Of a DNA stretch of 26,740 nucleotides, positions 1-8,742 are shown one piece after another; position 1 is the first letter of the stretch; each line of letters begins with the position of its first letter. Made by a program: the position numbers and the translations under genes. Origin of the DNA: Porphyromonadaceae bacterium UBA7555 (lineage in GTDB: Bacteria > Bacteroidota > Bacteroidia > Bacteroidales > Muribaculaceae); the NCBI GenBank assembly GCA_002478045.1, contig DLLT01000002.1:1-26740 (forward strand), given 5' to 3'. The notes under the pieces are model-generated. The model did no database searches, was not told where the DNA came from, and was given only the letters and a program-made list of their open reading frames with translations.

Positions 1-206
1 TTTTATTTAGGACAATATTGCCTATCGCCACTTTTTTTAGGACGAGGCAGTTTGCCTGATTGAAGGTGTGATACAACTGGCTGGCTTATTATATATAGGC
101 TTATCGACTTTTGACTGATAGATACCGATTTATACGATTCAACCCTGTCTCCGATGTCGGTTGCAGGGTTGATGTTTAAGAATTAGAATACACGACCAAG
201 TCGTGT
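1..206. other. Intergenic start of window
   Basis: I see no gene here. The octamer TTTAGGAC occurs twice (6-13 and 36-43), and the second copy is followed by a short AGGCA/TGCCT hairpin (45-57). The rest is the 3' flank of the amylase-family gene. No tRNA or coding frame is apparent. Confidence 0.5.
141..170 (-). terminator. Possible terminator of amylase-family gene
   Basis: AACCCTG (141-147) pairs with CAGGGTT (164-170), and CCGA-TG-TCGG pairs inside it. The hairpin lies about 37 bases past the stop of the minus-strand amylase-family gene. No clear U-run follows in that direction, so intrinsic termination is uncertain. Confidence 0.4.
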
Positions 207-1931
207 TTACCAGATGTTCATTCGCCATAGAGTGGCGCCATGTGCCGGAACATAAACGGACACCGGACTATCCGGCATAATATCAAGTGTCGTCTCATCG
301 TCGGATAGGGCTTCGATTGCATTATAACGGCCCGGTCGTAGTCGTAAATAATCGAATGCTGCACAAGGTACATTTACTCTGATATCGGCATCACTACTAT
401 CGAAATTGCATACGATAAGGAATGTTTCATTGCCATCGCCTCGCATATACGCATAGTGATAGTGCGGATTTATGCACGAGTTGTCGTAATTGACATACAT
501 CAAGTCAAAGAAATTCCCGTGGTTTATAGCCGGGCTATCGTTGCATAGATGCAGGACCTTGGCGTAAGTCTGACGTAATCTCTTTTCATCGGCGGTAAGC
601 CTGCCGCGGCATGTACCCTTGGCTAAGTGGCGTCGTATTTTTTCGATGCTCCAATAGTCAAAAATGGTTGTGCGTCCGTCATGTCCGCTGTATCCTTCGG
701 CATCAAGGGCTTGTTCGCCAAGTTCCTGTCCCATATATATCATCATAGGACCGCGGTCGAAGGTGGCGCTTACGACTAATGCCGGGAGAACGGTGTCGGC
801 ACGTCCGGCGAATTGGGGGGATGCATAACGCTGCTCATCGTGGTTCTCGAGAAAATGCAACATGTGGTCGCGAATGTCGTCCACGGTTTGCCAACAACCT
901 GTCAGTGCCGCTGCCGAAGTGCCGCTACCGGTAACGATATTGCGTAGGGTGTCATATAATGTCACTTTGTCGTAGAGGTAGTCAAACCCACCATAGTGGA
1001 TATATTGACGGTATAAAGCTACATCGTATATTTCGGCAATAAATATGATGTGTGGATAGCGGTGTTTGACCTGCGCAATGGCCCAATTCCAAAACTCAAC
1101 AGGCACCATATGCACCATATCACAGCGCATTCCGTCAATGCCTTTACCGGCCCAAAACATCATAATATCAAGCATCTTGTGCCATGTGTCGGGTATGGGC
1201 TCAAAGTGTTTGGAACTATTCCAAGGGTCAACACCATAGTTCAACTTGACGGTGTCGTACCAATCATTACGACTCGGAAATGCCGTGTAGCAATCATTGC
1301 CGGATGCCCGTGCCGGAAATTCGACGTAGGCGTCAGCCGAGCCCGGCTCTCCGAGGTATACGCCTTGTGGTGCAAATTGCTGACGAGTAATGTAGTAAAA
1401 GTTGTTGTTCGGACAGAAAAACATTTCCTTATTGTCTCCATCGCCGAGATCTTTGATGCCCTCAGGCGCTACATCGCTATGGTATTGACGTCCCACATGG
1501 TTTGGTACAAAGTCAATGATGACTTTCAGCCCGGCATCGTGCGTGCGATGTACCAGCGCTTCAAATTCGGCCATACGGGCAGGCACGTGTTCGGCCAAGT
1601 CCGGGTCTATATCATAGTAGTCGGTAATAGCATAGGGACTGCCGGCGCGGCCCTTGATGATATATGGATTGTCGTGTCTTATACCGTAACGGGTGTAGTC
1701 TGCATCGTGGGCGTGTTCTATGATACCGGTGTACCATATATGGGTGACGCCCAAGGATGCAATATCGCGGATTAGGGTGTCGGTAATTGAATTGAGCTTT
1801 CCGCAGCCATTTTTGGTGATGGGGGCTCCCGGTATGGGGTTGGGACAATAGTTGGTATATAAGCGCGGCAGCATCTGGTATATTACCGGACGCTGCGCGT
1901 TTGTCCCCTTGCGACTGTCAGTCATAGGCAA
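207..1931 (-). CDS. Alpha-amylase family glycosyl hydrolase (GH13)
   Basis: This 574-residue protein belongs to the GH13 clan, whose members cleave or rearrange alpha-glucosidic bonds in starch or glycogen. The (beta/alpha)8 barrel motifs appear in order: FVPNH near 141-145, GMRCD with the nucleophile Asp271, IAE with the acid/base Glu300, and ENHDE with the stabilising Asp365. A C-terminal beta domain follows. No signal peptide is visible, so a cytoplasmic role in glycogen or maltodextrin use is likely, but the exact substrate cannot be named. The start lies 21 bases after the stop of prs, which suggests co-transcription. A second Met at residue 3 is an equally possible start. The catalytic triad is complete. 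Confidence 0.9.
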   Translation of the reverse strand: MPMTDSRKGTNAQRPVIYQMLPRLYTNYCPNPIPGAPITKNGCGKLNSITDTLIRDIASLGVTHIWYTGIIEHAHDADYTRYGIRHDNPYIIKGRAGSPYAITDYYDIDPDLAEHVPARMAEFEALVHRTHDAGLKVIIDFVPNHVGRQYHSDVAPEGIKDLGDGDNKEMFFCPNNNFYYITRQQFAPQGVYLGEPGSADAYVEFPARASGNDCYTAFPSRNDWYDTVKLNYGVDPWNSSKHFEPIPDTWHKMLDIMMFWAGKGIDGMRCDMVHMVPVEFWNWAIAQVKHRYPHIIFIAEIYDVALYRQYIHYGGFDYLYDKVTLYDTLRNIVTGSGTSAAALTGCWQTVDDIRDHMLHFLENHDEQRYASPQFAGRADTVLPALVVSATFDRGPMMIYMGQELGEQALDAEGYSGHDGRTTIFDYWSIEKIRRHLAKGTCRGRLTADEKRLRQTYAKVLHLCNDSPAINHGNFFDLMYVNYDNSCINPHYHYAYMRGDGNETFLIVCNFDSSDADIRVNVPCAAFDYLRLRPGRYNAIEALSDDETTLDIMPDSPVSVYVPAHGATLWRMNIW

Positions 1932-1952
1932 TCAGATGCAGGGTGTTGGGTG

Positions 1953-2897
1953 TTATTTGATGAGATATTGCGATGAGATTGAGCGGTTTTCGTGTACGCG
2001 GCGTATGGTATCTGCAAAGATGCCGGCGATGGAAATGATGTGGCACTTTGAGCATTCCTTGTTGTAGGGGATTGAATTAGTGAAAATCATCTCGCAAAGA
2101 GAACTGTCCATTACGCGTTGTGTGGCCGGGTCGCTCATTATGGCGTGAGATGCAACGGCACGTACGCTACGGGCACCATTTGCCATCATTAAGTCTGCGG
2201 CTTTGGCTATTGTACCGGCCGTGTCTACCATATCGTCAATCAGAATTACATTCTTGTCTTTGACATCGCCTATAATGGTCATGTGTTCGACCACATTAGC
2301 TTTGGCTCGCTGCTTGTGGCAAAGAACCAAAGGGACACCGAGATATTTGGCATAGGAGTTGGCTCGCTTTGCACCGCCTACATCGGGCGTCGCAATTACC
2401 AAGTCTTCGAGTTTGAGCGACTGGATATAGGGTATAAATACCGAGGATGCGTACAAGTGGTCAACGGGAATATTGAAGAATCCCTGTATCTGATCGGCAT
2501 GTAGATCCATAGTGATTACGCGGTCTACACCGGCTGTCATCAGCAGGTCGCTTACCAATTTAGCGGCGATGGATACGCGTGGTTTGTCCTTGCGGTCCTG
2601 ACGTGCCCATCCGAAGTATGGCATCACGGCAATGACGGAACGTGCCGATGCGCGCTTTGCGGCATCTATCATCAGTAGCAATTCCATCAAGTTGTCACTA
2701 TTAGGGAATGTGGACTGTACAAGGTATACCTCGCAGCCTCGAATGGATTCCTCGAAAGATACTTCAAATTCTCCATCGGCAAAGTGCTGAATGTTCATCT
2801 TGCCTAAGGGCACGTTCAGCTCGCGGCAGATTTCTTCGGCCATATAGAGCGAGCGCGTGCCGGCGAAGATTTTGAAAGGTACTTGTGGTGTATTCAT
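1953..2897 (-). CDS. prs: Ribose-phosphate pyrophosphokinase (PRPP synthetase)
   Basis: The enzyme makes phosphoribosyl pyrophosphate from ribose 5-phosphate and ATP in the cytoplasm, feeding nucleotide, His and Trp synthesis. At 314 residues it has the normal class I length. Visible are the catalytic flexible loop around 94-105 (FGWARQDRKDK), the DLHADQIQGFF motif at 131-141 and the PRPP-binding loop ILIDDMVDTAGT near 218-229. The N-terminal FAGTRS is also typical. A promoter-like TACCTTTG lies 52 bases upstream. The gene is followed closely by the amylase-family gene. Confidence 0.97.
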   Translation of the reverse strand: MNTPQVPFKIFAGTRSLYMAEEICRELNVPLGKMNIQHFADGEFEVSFEESIRGCEVYLVQSTFPNSDNLMELLLMIDAAKRASARSVIAVMPYFGWARQDRKDKPRVSIAAKLVSDLLMTAGVDRVITMDLHADQIQGFFNIPVDHLYASSVFIPYIQSLKLEDLVIATPDVGGAKRANSYAKYLGVPLVLCHKQRAKANVVEHMTIIGDVKDKNVILIDDMVDTAGTIAKAADLMMANGARSVRAVASHAIMSDPATQRVMDSSLCEMIFTNSIPYNKECSKCHIISIAGIFADTIRRVHENRSISSQYLIK

Positions 2898-2948
2898 TTT
2901 CTTTTGAAGAATGGTAATTGAAAGGATTGGGTGAGACTAATCTCACTG

Positions 2949-2956
2949 CAAAGGTA
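2949..2956 (-). promoter_or_regulatory. -7 box of prs promoter
   Basis: On the minus strand this reads TACCTTTG, matching the Bacteroidetes -7 consensus TAnnTTTG, about 52 bases before the prs start. A good -33 TTTG is not visible at the expected distance, so the call rests on the -7 element and its position. Confidence 0.5.
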
Positions 2957-3019
2957 GTCTTTTTTTTGCGTCCGCCCATATTATTCGGCTATAAAAACGT
3001 CCGAATAATTTGTACCCGG

Positions 3020-3061
3020 TTTTTTGTCGACAAAAAAGAGAACGGCCTTAGTGCCGTTCTC
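3020..3061 (-). terminator. Intrinsic terminator of the thioredoxin-like gene
   Basis: A perfect 9-bp stem, GAGAACGGC (3038-3046) with GCCGTTCTC (3053-3061) and a 6-base loop, lies 56 bases after the stop of the minus-strand thioredoxin-like gene. In that direction it is followed by TTTTTTG. The U-run is part of an 18-bp perfect palindrome, TTTTTTGTCGACAAAAAA (3020-3037), which adds a second possible hairpin. Confidence 0.8.
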
Positions 3062-3116
3062 GGTAGAAGTCGCTATCCAAATGAGTGAAATGTTGGCCTT
3101 TGGATGATGGTAGTCT

Positions 3117-3614
3117 CTAAGATTGAGGAAGTGCCAGTGCTTCCAAAGCGGATTTTGCGGGGTTGACGGCGACAATTCGACCATCGGGGCCAATAAGTAC
3201 TGCGCCATAGTGGTCTGAAATGCCGTAAGTCATTCGCAGATTTTGTGTAAGAGCCGAACCTGCATAGTACTGTGTCATATCAGGTAGACGGTCTTGGCGA
3301 ATAATTTCGCGGTATAATATGGGGTCTTCATCGAGGTTTATGGCGGCATACTCAATGACGTTCGCGTTTCCGGCCTGCTGATACCAGCGGCTGTATTCGG
3401 TGGCTGTAATACGTGATTGTGCGTCTTCTGAGATCCAAAATGCTATGAGCGTATAGCGTCCCTTGTTGTTAGGCGCGAATGTACGTTGTGCATTTTTTAC
3501 GTTGAATGCCGGAGCTTCGTCGCCGATAGTCACTGTCGTGGATGTGGTTTCAAAACCGTAGGTGATAAAAAGCAGACCGACTAAAAGCACAATAATAATA
3601 AGTTGTTTTTTCAT
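3117..3614 (-). CDS. Thioredoxin-fold protein without CxxC (TlpA/redoxin-like)
   Basis: This 165-residue protein has an N-terminal hydrophobic segment (about 4-20) that is a signal peptide or membrane anchor, followed by a TlpA/AhpC-like thioredoxin fold (IGDEAPAFNVKNA, then YTLIAFWISEDAQSR). Where active members have FWxxWCxxC, this protein has FWISEDAQSR, so both cysteines are replaced (Asp and Ser in those places). It should therefore not catalyse dithiol-disulfide exchange. The likely location is the periplasm, with a structural or binding role. It has its own promoter (TTTG-19-TACCTTTG) and a strong terminator, so it is probably monocistronic. Confidence 0.75.
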   Translation of the reverse strand: MKKQLIIIVLLVGLLFITYGFETTSTTVTIGDEAPAFNVKNAQRTFAPNNKGRYTLIAFWISEDAQSRITATEYSRWYQQAGNANVIEYAAINLDEDPILYREIIRQDRLPDMTQYYAGSALTQNLRMTYGISDHYGAVLIGPDGRIVAVNPAKSALEALALPQS

Positions 3615-3680
3615 CGCAAATCTTTATAGTTCTACACTAAGATGTACACCGGGGCATACACTGCTTGTAATGGTACATCC

Positions 3681-3716
3681 TGCCGATTTTCGGCAAGGCG
3701 CTAACGCTGTAGCGCC
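3681..3716 (-). promoter_or_regulatory. Two adjacent hairpins in 5' leader of thioredoxin-like gene
   Basis: Between promoter and start codon lie two perfect stem-loops: TGCCGA-TTT-TCGGCA (3681-3695) and GGCGCTA-ACGCTG-TAGCGCC (3697-3716). In the transcript, a TCGGC stretch beside the first-transcribed hairpin could also pair with GCCGA of the second, so alternative folds are possible. The function is unknown. Confidence 0.4.
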
Positions 3717-3739
3717 GATTTCCTTTGGGATTTACGTTG

Positions 3740-3770
3740 CAAAGGTACAACTAATGTGTTGAATATCAAA
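3740..3770 (-). promoter_or_regulatory. Promoter of thioredoxin-like gene
   Basis: On the minus strand TTTG (3767-3770) is followed after 19 bases by TACCTTTG (3740-3747), an excellent match to the Bacteroidetes -33/-7 promoter. It lies about 125 bases before the start codon, leaving a long leader that contains two hairpins. Confidence 0.7.
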
Positions 3771-3894
3771 AATATGCTTGGTGTATACGGCCTTTTATTT
3801 GTGCAAAAATGTTGCCCAAAACGCCCGTTTTAACATTTAACAACAGCGTGTGCGTGTATCGAAGAGGGGAGGAGTGTTCAATGGTTAATATTTA

Positions 3895-4881
3895 TTAAAC
3901 AGGATTGTATCCTGCTTTTTTGAGGCTGTTTTTTACTCCGAAAAAGTCAGGGGATAGCAATTGAGTCAGAGTAGTTTCAGGATGTTTATTCAAATAGCAC
4001 TTGACTATTTGTAGGCCGACATAACGAGCTACGCGACCTGGCGCATCGGGGCTGATGATGTATGTTTGCGGCGCCGGGGCAAATAGCTTCTCTATGAGTG
4101 TCGCATCTGTCGAATATAGCATTTGACCCTCGATAAGGTGTCTCCAAATAAATGCTTCGTTGGATTGTATGTCTGCCAGAGTTGCATCGTCATATCCGAG
4201 TGCAAGAGCCTCTGAGGCTTCCGGGACGATGTGCGTCTTGGCGTAGGCTAATGCACCTTCGTACAATAAGCGCGACAATACGGTGCGTTGTACAATTGCA
4301 AGACTATCATATGAATAAGCTTCAGCAATGAGTACTTCGGCTAGGTCGTAAGGTAGCATTTGCGGTTTTTTTGTGTCGCGAATATATTTGGGCCACCCGG
4401 AATATGCAGGATGGTTGCTGCCGAAGTAATGGTTTAGAGCGATAAAAACATAAGGTTCGTTGATTACTATTGACTTACGGTCGGACCATACTACGGATGC
4501 ATAATGACGATGAGGCAATACCAAGCCTTTAGCGGCGGCATTGTGCAATAACATCCCCAAATTATCGCGCATTGAGGATAGATCAGGAAATACTTTTGCT
4601 GCATCGGGCGCAAACGCCGCTACAGCACGAGATGATGCGTAAGCCTGCCAGGTCGTGTCCCCATGCGTTGGGCCTAGATACTGCAATAAAGCTTCGGCAC
4701 ACGCCTTAATATCCTTCGGCATCGATTCGCAGGCTCCGTTATGATATTTAAGCGCGAGGCTGTCAAGCCGAGTAATTGGTTCCGGGGTCCAATCATTGTC
4801 GCCATTTGTGCATCCCACGAATGTGCATAGTAGCGATGTTATAATTATAATTATCGAAATAGATGTATATTTTTTGACCAT
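3895..4881 (-). CDS. GldB-like lipoprotein
   Basis: This 328-residue protein resembles the GldB family, lipoproteins first described from gliding Bacteroidetes and also found in non-gliding Bacteroidales. The N-terminus has a hydrophobic stretch ending in a lipobox-like FVGC, so it is probably lipidated and held in the envelope. The mid-region includes FIALNHYFGSNHPAY and a YPxYI-like GWPKYIRD stretch, and later HLIEGQMLYS, in the pattern I associate with GldB. The molecular function of the family is unknown. It is transcribed divergently from the amidase gene and has a TAAATTTG -7 box 26 bases upstream. Confidence 0.65.
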   Translation of the reverse strand: MVKKYTSISIIIIITSLLCTFVGCTNGDNDWTPEPITRLDSLALKYHNGACESMPKDIKACAEALLQYLGPTHGDTTWQAYASSRAVAAFAPDAAKVFPDLSSMRDNLGMLLHNAAAKGLVLPHRHYASVVWSDRKSIVINEPYVFIALNHYFGSNHPAYSGWPKYIRDTKKPQMLPYDLAEVLIAEAYSYDSLAIVQRTVLSRLLYEGALAYAKTHIVPEASEALALGYDDATLADIQSNEAFIWRHLIEGQMLYSTDATLIEKLFAPAPQTYIISPDAPGRVARYVGLQIVKCYLNKHPETTLTQLLSPDFFGVKNSLKKAGYNPV

Positions 4882-4906
4882 AATGCTTGACGGAATAAAA
4901 TTCGCG

Positions 4907-4914
4907 CAAATTTA
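4907..4914 (-). promoter_or_regulatory. -7 box of GldB-like gene
   Basis: The minus strand reads TAAATTTG, matching TAnnTTTG. A TTTG (4938-4941) lies 23 bases further upstream, slightly longer than usual. It sits in the divergent region shared with the amidase gene. Confidence 0.45.
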
Positions 4915-5009
4915 GACAAAAATGGAAGATATAACATCAAAGTTGGCGGAAAAGTCTCCATCGGCTCAAAAATAAAGTGAGTAATGGCTGTTAGTGGCGA
5001 ACTTTTTAG

Positions 5010-5017
5010 TATTTTTG
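5010..5017 (+). promoter_or_regulatory. -7 box of amidase-MCE operon
   Basis: TATTTTTG matches the Bacteroidetes -7 consensus TAnnTTTG, 67 bases before the chosen amidase start. No strong -33 TTTG is seen. It supports the start at 5084 rather than an upstream GTG/ATG in the same frame at 4994, which would precede the promoter. Confidence 0.45.
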
Positions 5018-5083
5018 CAGATAAATTGCGCAAGCGTATTGCCATATGGTGAGAGCGTTGTGCATATAAAAGATATTTTGATA

Positions 5084-5935
5084 ATGACTGTCAACCGCAT
5101 ATACACAATACTTGTCTCGTTAATGCTGTGTACCGTAAGCATATCGGCTGCGGATGACACACAGCCGTTTGTCCTGGTGCTTGATCCTGGACACGGAGGC
5201 AAGGACATCGGCGCTCCGGGCGCGTGCCGCAAAACCACCGAAAGCGCCGTGGTCCTCGATGTCGCCAAGCGAGTAGGGCGTATGGTTGAAGATGCAGGCT
5301 TGGACATCCAGACGGTATATACGAGAAAAACAGATCGCTTTGTCACACTACAAGGTCGTGCCGATATTGCAAATAAAGCGCACGGGGACTTGTTTGTAAG
5401 CATACATTGCAACTCGGTAAAGTCCGGCGGGAACAATGTGCAAGGCACTTCGGTGTACACGCTTGGCAGTGGAAAGTCAAGCGAAAACCTGAGAGTGGCC
5501 ATGCGTGAGAATTCGGTAATCGAACTCGAACCGGATTATACCGCAAAATACAGCGGTTTTGACCCAAATTCGGTTGAGTCATACATATTGTTTGAATTGA
5601 GTCAGGATGTCCATATAAGACAGAGTATTGACTTTGCACGGCTGGCGCAAGACGAATTGGTAAGTACCGCAGGACGTGTAGACAAGAAATTGCGACAAGC
5701 CAATTTTTGGGTGCTTTGGGCTACTTCGATGCCGGCCGTATTGGTCGAGCTTGATTTTATCTGCAATCCGGCTATCGAAGATTTCTTTGCCGATGAAAAA
5801 GGACGAGAAGAATGTGCTCAGGCATTATTTAATGCCGTTAAGAAGTATTACGAACGGACTATAAGACAAAGAGAAGTCGGCAAACAGCACACTGCATTTG
5901 CAGATAAGCCCAATAACAAGAAAAAAAGAAGATAA
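5084..5935 (+). CDS. N-acetylmuramoyl-L-alanine amidase (Amidase_3)
   Basis: This periplasmic zinc amidase cleaves the bond between MurNAc and the peptide stem of peptidoglycan. Starting at the Met at 5084 gives 283 residues with a clear signal peptide (about 1-22, ending ISAA). The frame is open upstream to 4994, but that stretch looks non-coding and spans the promoter. Amidase_3 motifs: LDPGHGG with zinc ligand His37, Glu54, VSIHCNS with His108, and the catalytic Glu in VLVELDFICNP. The protein ends in a strongly basic tail (KKKRR) that may bind the wall. An MCE-protein gene follows 107 bases downstream on the same strand. Confidence 0.92.
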   Translation: MTVNRIYTILVSLMLCTVSISAADDTQPFVLVLDPGHGGKDIGAPGACRKTTESAVVLDVAKRVGRMVEDAGLDIQTVYTRKTDRFVTLQGRADIANKAHGDLFVSIHCNSVKSGGNNVQGTSVYTLGSGKSSENLRVAMRENSVIELEPDYTAKYSGFDPNSVESYILFELSQDVHIRQSIDFARLAQDELVSTAGRVDKKLRQANFWVLWATSMPAVLVELDFICNPAIEDFFADEKGREECAQALFNAVKKYYERTIRQREVGKQHTAFADKPNNKKKRR

Positions 5936-6011
5936 GACACGTTCCGTAAAATAAGAGTAATAACAGTAATAAATAGAAGCAACAAGCGGTATTATGCACC
6001 GCAATACGATA

Positions 6012-6037
6012 ACACGAACCAAATACACGAACCAAAT
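6012..6037 (+). repeat. 13-bp tandem repeat just before MCE start
   Basis: ACACGAACCAAAT occurs twice in direct tandem (6012-6024 and 6025-6037), ending five bases before the ATG of the MCE gene. It therefore occupies the ribosome-binding region. A change in copy number would move upstream elements relative to the start. Confidence 0.85.
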
Positions 6038-6042
6038 AGACA

Positions 6043-6942
6043 ATGAATAAAGTCTTCAGAAAAGAGATTCTTATTGCCGTGTGTGCCCTTTCGGCACTTG
6101 CCATTTTGGTATTTGGCATTGACTTCCTAAAAGGTGTCAACGTATTCAAGGCAACCAATTATTATTATGCAACCTATACCGATGTCCAAGGTTTGGCAAT
6201 ATCGGCGCCGGTGACCTTGAGCGGTTACAAAGTGGGACAAGTAAGAGACATAACCTACGAGTACGACAACCCGGGACATGTGCGTGTCGAGATCTCACTT
6301 GACAAGGACCTCAGCTTGCCCAAGGGCTCGCAAGCCGTTCTCTCCAGCGATTTGCTGGGTACCGCATCCATTCAGCTTGTATTGGCTCCGGGTAAAGATT
6401 TTTATGAAGTAGGCTCCGAAATACCCGGCGTAGTACCCAAGGGTATGATGGATAATATTTCAGATGACCTATTGCCGTCTGTAGCCGCAATAGTCCCAAA
6501 GGTGGATACTTTGCTTACCGGTGTCAATGCCCTCGTTTCCGATCCCGCTCTCGCAACCTCGGTGAAGCGACTTGATGCAATCACAGCAAATATAGAAAAA
6601 GCCACGGTGGCTCTAAATGGTATTATGCGCACGCTTCCTCCAATAACATCGGATGTCAAGACCATTACGGGCAACGCCTCCACGGCAGTGGGTAATATTG
6701 CCATACTTTCTGATAAACTAAGCACTATACCCGTAGACTCGCTTATGACAACGCTGAACGCCACAGCACAGAACCTTAAGGCTCTCTCGGAACAACTTAA
6801 GAGCCCCAATTCGACATTGGGTCAATTGATGAATAATCCGGCGCTGTACCACAACCTCAATGCCACTGTGCAGAGTCTCGATTCGCTGTTCACCGATATC
6901 AAAGCCCATCCCAAACGCTATATCAGCATTAAGCTCTTATAA
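6043..6942 (+). CDS. MCE/MlaD family lipid-transport protein
   Basis: This 299-residue protein is an envelope substrate-binding component of the MCE type, a family that forms rings that shuttle phospholipids between membranes. One N-terminal transmembrane anchor lies near residues 8-27. The MCE domain follows near 36-115 (YYYATYTDVQGLAISAPVTL and GYKVGQV are typical). A long helical C-terminal part predicted to lie in the periplasm comes after it. It is co-oriented with the amidase gene. The MlaE-like permease and ATPase partners are not in this window. No Shine-Dalgarno is visible, as is usual in this phylum. Confidence 0.9.
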   Translation: MNKVFRKEILIAVCALSALAILVFGIDFLKGVNVFKATNYYYATYTDVQGLAISAPVTLSGYKVGQVRDITYEYDNPGHVRVEISLDKDLSLPKGSQAVLSSDLLGTASIQLVLAPGKDFYEVGSEIPGVVPKGMMDNISDDLLPSVAAIVPKVDTLLTGVNALVSDPALATSVKRLDAITANIEKATVALNGIMRTLPPITSDVKTITGNASTAVGNIAILSDKLSTIPVDSLMTTLNATAQNLKALSEQLKSPNSTLGQLMNNPALYHNLNATVQSLDSLFTDIKAHPKRYISIKLL

Positions 6943-7037
6943 ACATACGTCGGATTCGGTCATCGGACATAACCATGACGGGTACGTATGTGGCACTAAA
7001 CATAGAGCGTGTCATAATAAGCAAAAATAAAGATTTT

Positions 7038-7067
7038 ACCCCTGCCGCAGATATATGTAGCAGGGGT
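7038..7067. terminator. Possible terminator after the MCE gene
   Basis: A perfect 8-bp stem, ACCCCTGC (7038-7045) with GCAGGGGT (7060-7067), encloses a 14-base loop between the MCE gene and the FAD-enzyme gene. The flank on the plus strand is A-rich with few Us, so termination is only probable. Confidence 0.45.
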
Positions 7068-7150
7068 AAGTCTCTAAAATAAAATAATATATAGCATATA
7101 GCTCCTTTGCGCTATGATAGAATTGCAATAAGCCAAAAGAATGAACCAAT

Positions 7151-8722
7151 ATGACTGATCGTATAGAATTGACGGTAGATCCACGGACAGCTGCCGATGA
7201 CGCGCTTTTGCGCGTATACATATCCACCAAGATGGACATAGATGTCAACCGTATTTGCCGCTTAGACATTGTGCGTCGCTCCATAGATGCGCGGCAGCGT
7301 AATGTAAAGGTCAATCTTGCTGTTATAGTTCATATAGACAAAATAGACACAACGGTTGATCTTGCACGGCCCATAAAGTTTGAGCCGGTGGCTGTCAATG
7401 CACCGGAAGCTATTGTCGTAGGTGCCGGTCCGGCCGGATTGTTTGCCGCTCTAAGACTTATCGAATCGGGTATTCGTCCGATAATCTTGGAACGTGGCAA
7501 GGATGTGGACAGCCGTCGCGTAGACCTGGCTGCAATCAGTCGTAGTGGAATTGTTGATGCTGACAGCAATTACTGTTTTGGCGAAGGCGGTGCCGGAGCC
7601 TATTCGGATGGTAAACTATACACTCGTAGTCGCAAACGCGGCCCGGTAGATGTTATTCTCAATATTTTCCATCAGCATGGGGCATTACGCGATATACTTG
7701 TAGATGCACATCCGCACATTGGCTCGGATCGTCTGCCGACCATTATAAAGGCTATGCGTCAGACAATTCAACGATGTGGCGGTGTTGTACATTTTTGTAC
7801 ACGCGTTGTTTCTCTGAATATTGAAGATAAAGACGGGGTACGTAATGTCGTAGGTGTGACTACGGCAGATGGTAAATCATTTCGGGGGCCTGTAATTCTT
7901 GCTACGGGTCATTCGGCACGAGATATATACCATTTCTTTGCAGATAAAGGCCTTGCGCTCGAGGCAAAAGGTATTGCTGTCGGTGTACGCTTGGAGCATC
8001 CTCAAAATATCATAGACCGGATACAATACCACAATCCGAATGGACGAGGCAAATACCTGCCGGCTGCCGAATATTCGATGCTGACACGTGTGGATAATCG
8101 GGCTGTATATTCGTTCTGTATGTGCCCCGGCGGCTATATCATTCCCGCGGCAAGTGTGCCCGGCGAATTGGTGGTCAATGGGATGTCACCCGGCAACCGC
8201 GGTACACGCTGGGCCAACAGCGGAATGGTTGTGGAAATACTCCCGGAGGATGTAGAGGGCAATGACGTGCTGCGTATGATGCACTATCAGGAGACTATCG
8301 AACATCGATTCTTTGAAGACGGCGGCAGTCTTAATGCACCGGCACAGCGTATGACTGATTTTGTCGCTTCGCGGCCGTCTGCCTCATTGCCTCCCACTTC
8401 ATATACGGCAGGAATACATCCGGCACGAGTAGACGAACTGTTGCCCGGCGCGGTAGCATATCGTTTGCAAAAGGGATTTAGTGAATTCGGACGCCGTCAT
8501 CGCGGTTTCTTATGCTCAGATGCATGTGTTATAGGCGCCGAGACTCGAACCAGTTCGCCCATACGTATCCCGCGAGATGAAACGACATTAGTGCATACCG
8601 AGGTGTCCGGCCTGTATCCATGCGGCGAAGGTGCCGGATATGCCGGGGGCATCGTGTCCGCCGCCATAGACGGCCGTCGATGTGCCGAGGCTTTGGCCGA
8701 AACATTGGCACACCATAGATAG
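7151..8722 (+). CDS. FAD-dependent dehydrogenase (COG2509-type)
   Basis: This 523-residue flavoprotein has a family-specific N-terminal domain (about 1-80), then the dinucleotide-binding GAGPAGLFAA at 91-100. The second FAD motif reads VILATGHSARD, and FGEGGAGAYSDGKLYTR is typical of the uncharacterised FAD-dependent dehydrogenases of COG2509. The C-terminal GEGAGYAGGIVSAAIDGRRCAE closes the FAD site. No signal peptide is visible, so it should be cytoplasmic. The substrate is unknown for the family. Its stop lies 20 bases from that of the convergent membrane-protein gene. Confidence 0.88.
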   Translation: MTDRIELTVDPRTAADDALLRVYISTKMDIDVNRICRLDIVRRSIDARQRNVKVNLAVIVHIDKIDTTVDLARPIKFEPVAVNAPEAIVVGAGPAGLFAALRLIESGIRPIILERGKDVDSRRVDLAAISRSGIVDADSNYCFGEGGAGAYSDGKLYTRSRKRGPVDVILNIFHQHGALRDILVDAHPHIGSDRLPTIIKAMRQTIQRCGGVVHFCTRVVSLNIEDKDGVRNVVGVTTADGKSFRGPVILATGHSARDIYHFFADKGLALEAKGIAVGVRLEHPQNIIDRIQYHNPNGRGKYLPAAEYSMLTRVDNRAVYSFCMCPGGYIIPAASVPGELVVNGMSPGNRGTRWANSGMVVEILPEDVEGNDVLRMMHYQETIEHRFFEDGGSLNAPAQRMTDFVASRPSASLPPTSYTAGIHPARVDELLPGAVAYRLQKGFSEFGRRHRGFLCSDACVIGAETRTSSPIRIPRDETTLVHTEVSGLYPCGEGAGYAGGIVSAAIDGRRCAEALAETLAHHR

Positions 8723-8742
8723 GCATACTAAGAACGTCCGTA

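Noticed and set aside
1050..1775. A 241-codon open frame on the plus strand
   Set aside because: It lies wholly inside the GH13 gene on the opposite strand and has no recognisable family features, signal or start context.
4994..5083. Longer amidase N-terminus starting at 4994
   Set aside because: It would place the likely -7 box inside the gene and put 30 residues before an otherwise good signal peptide.
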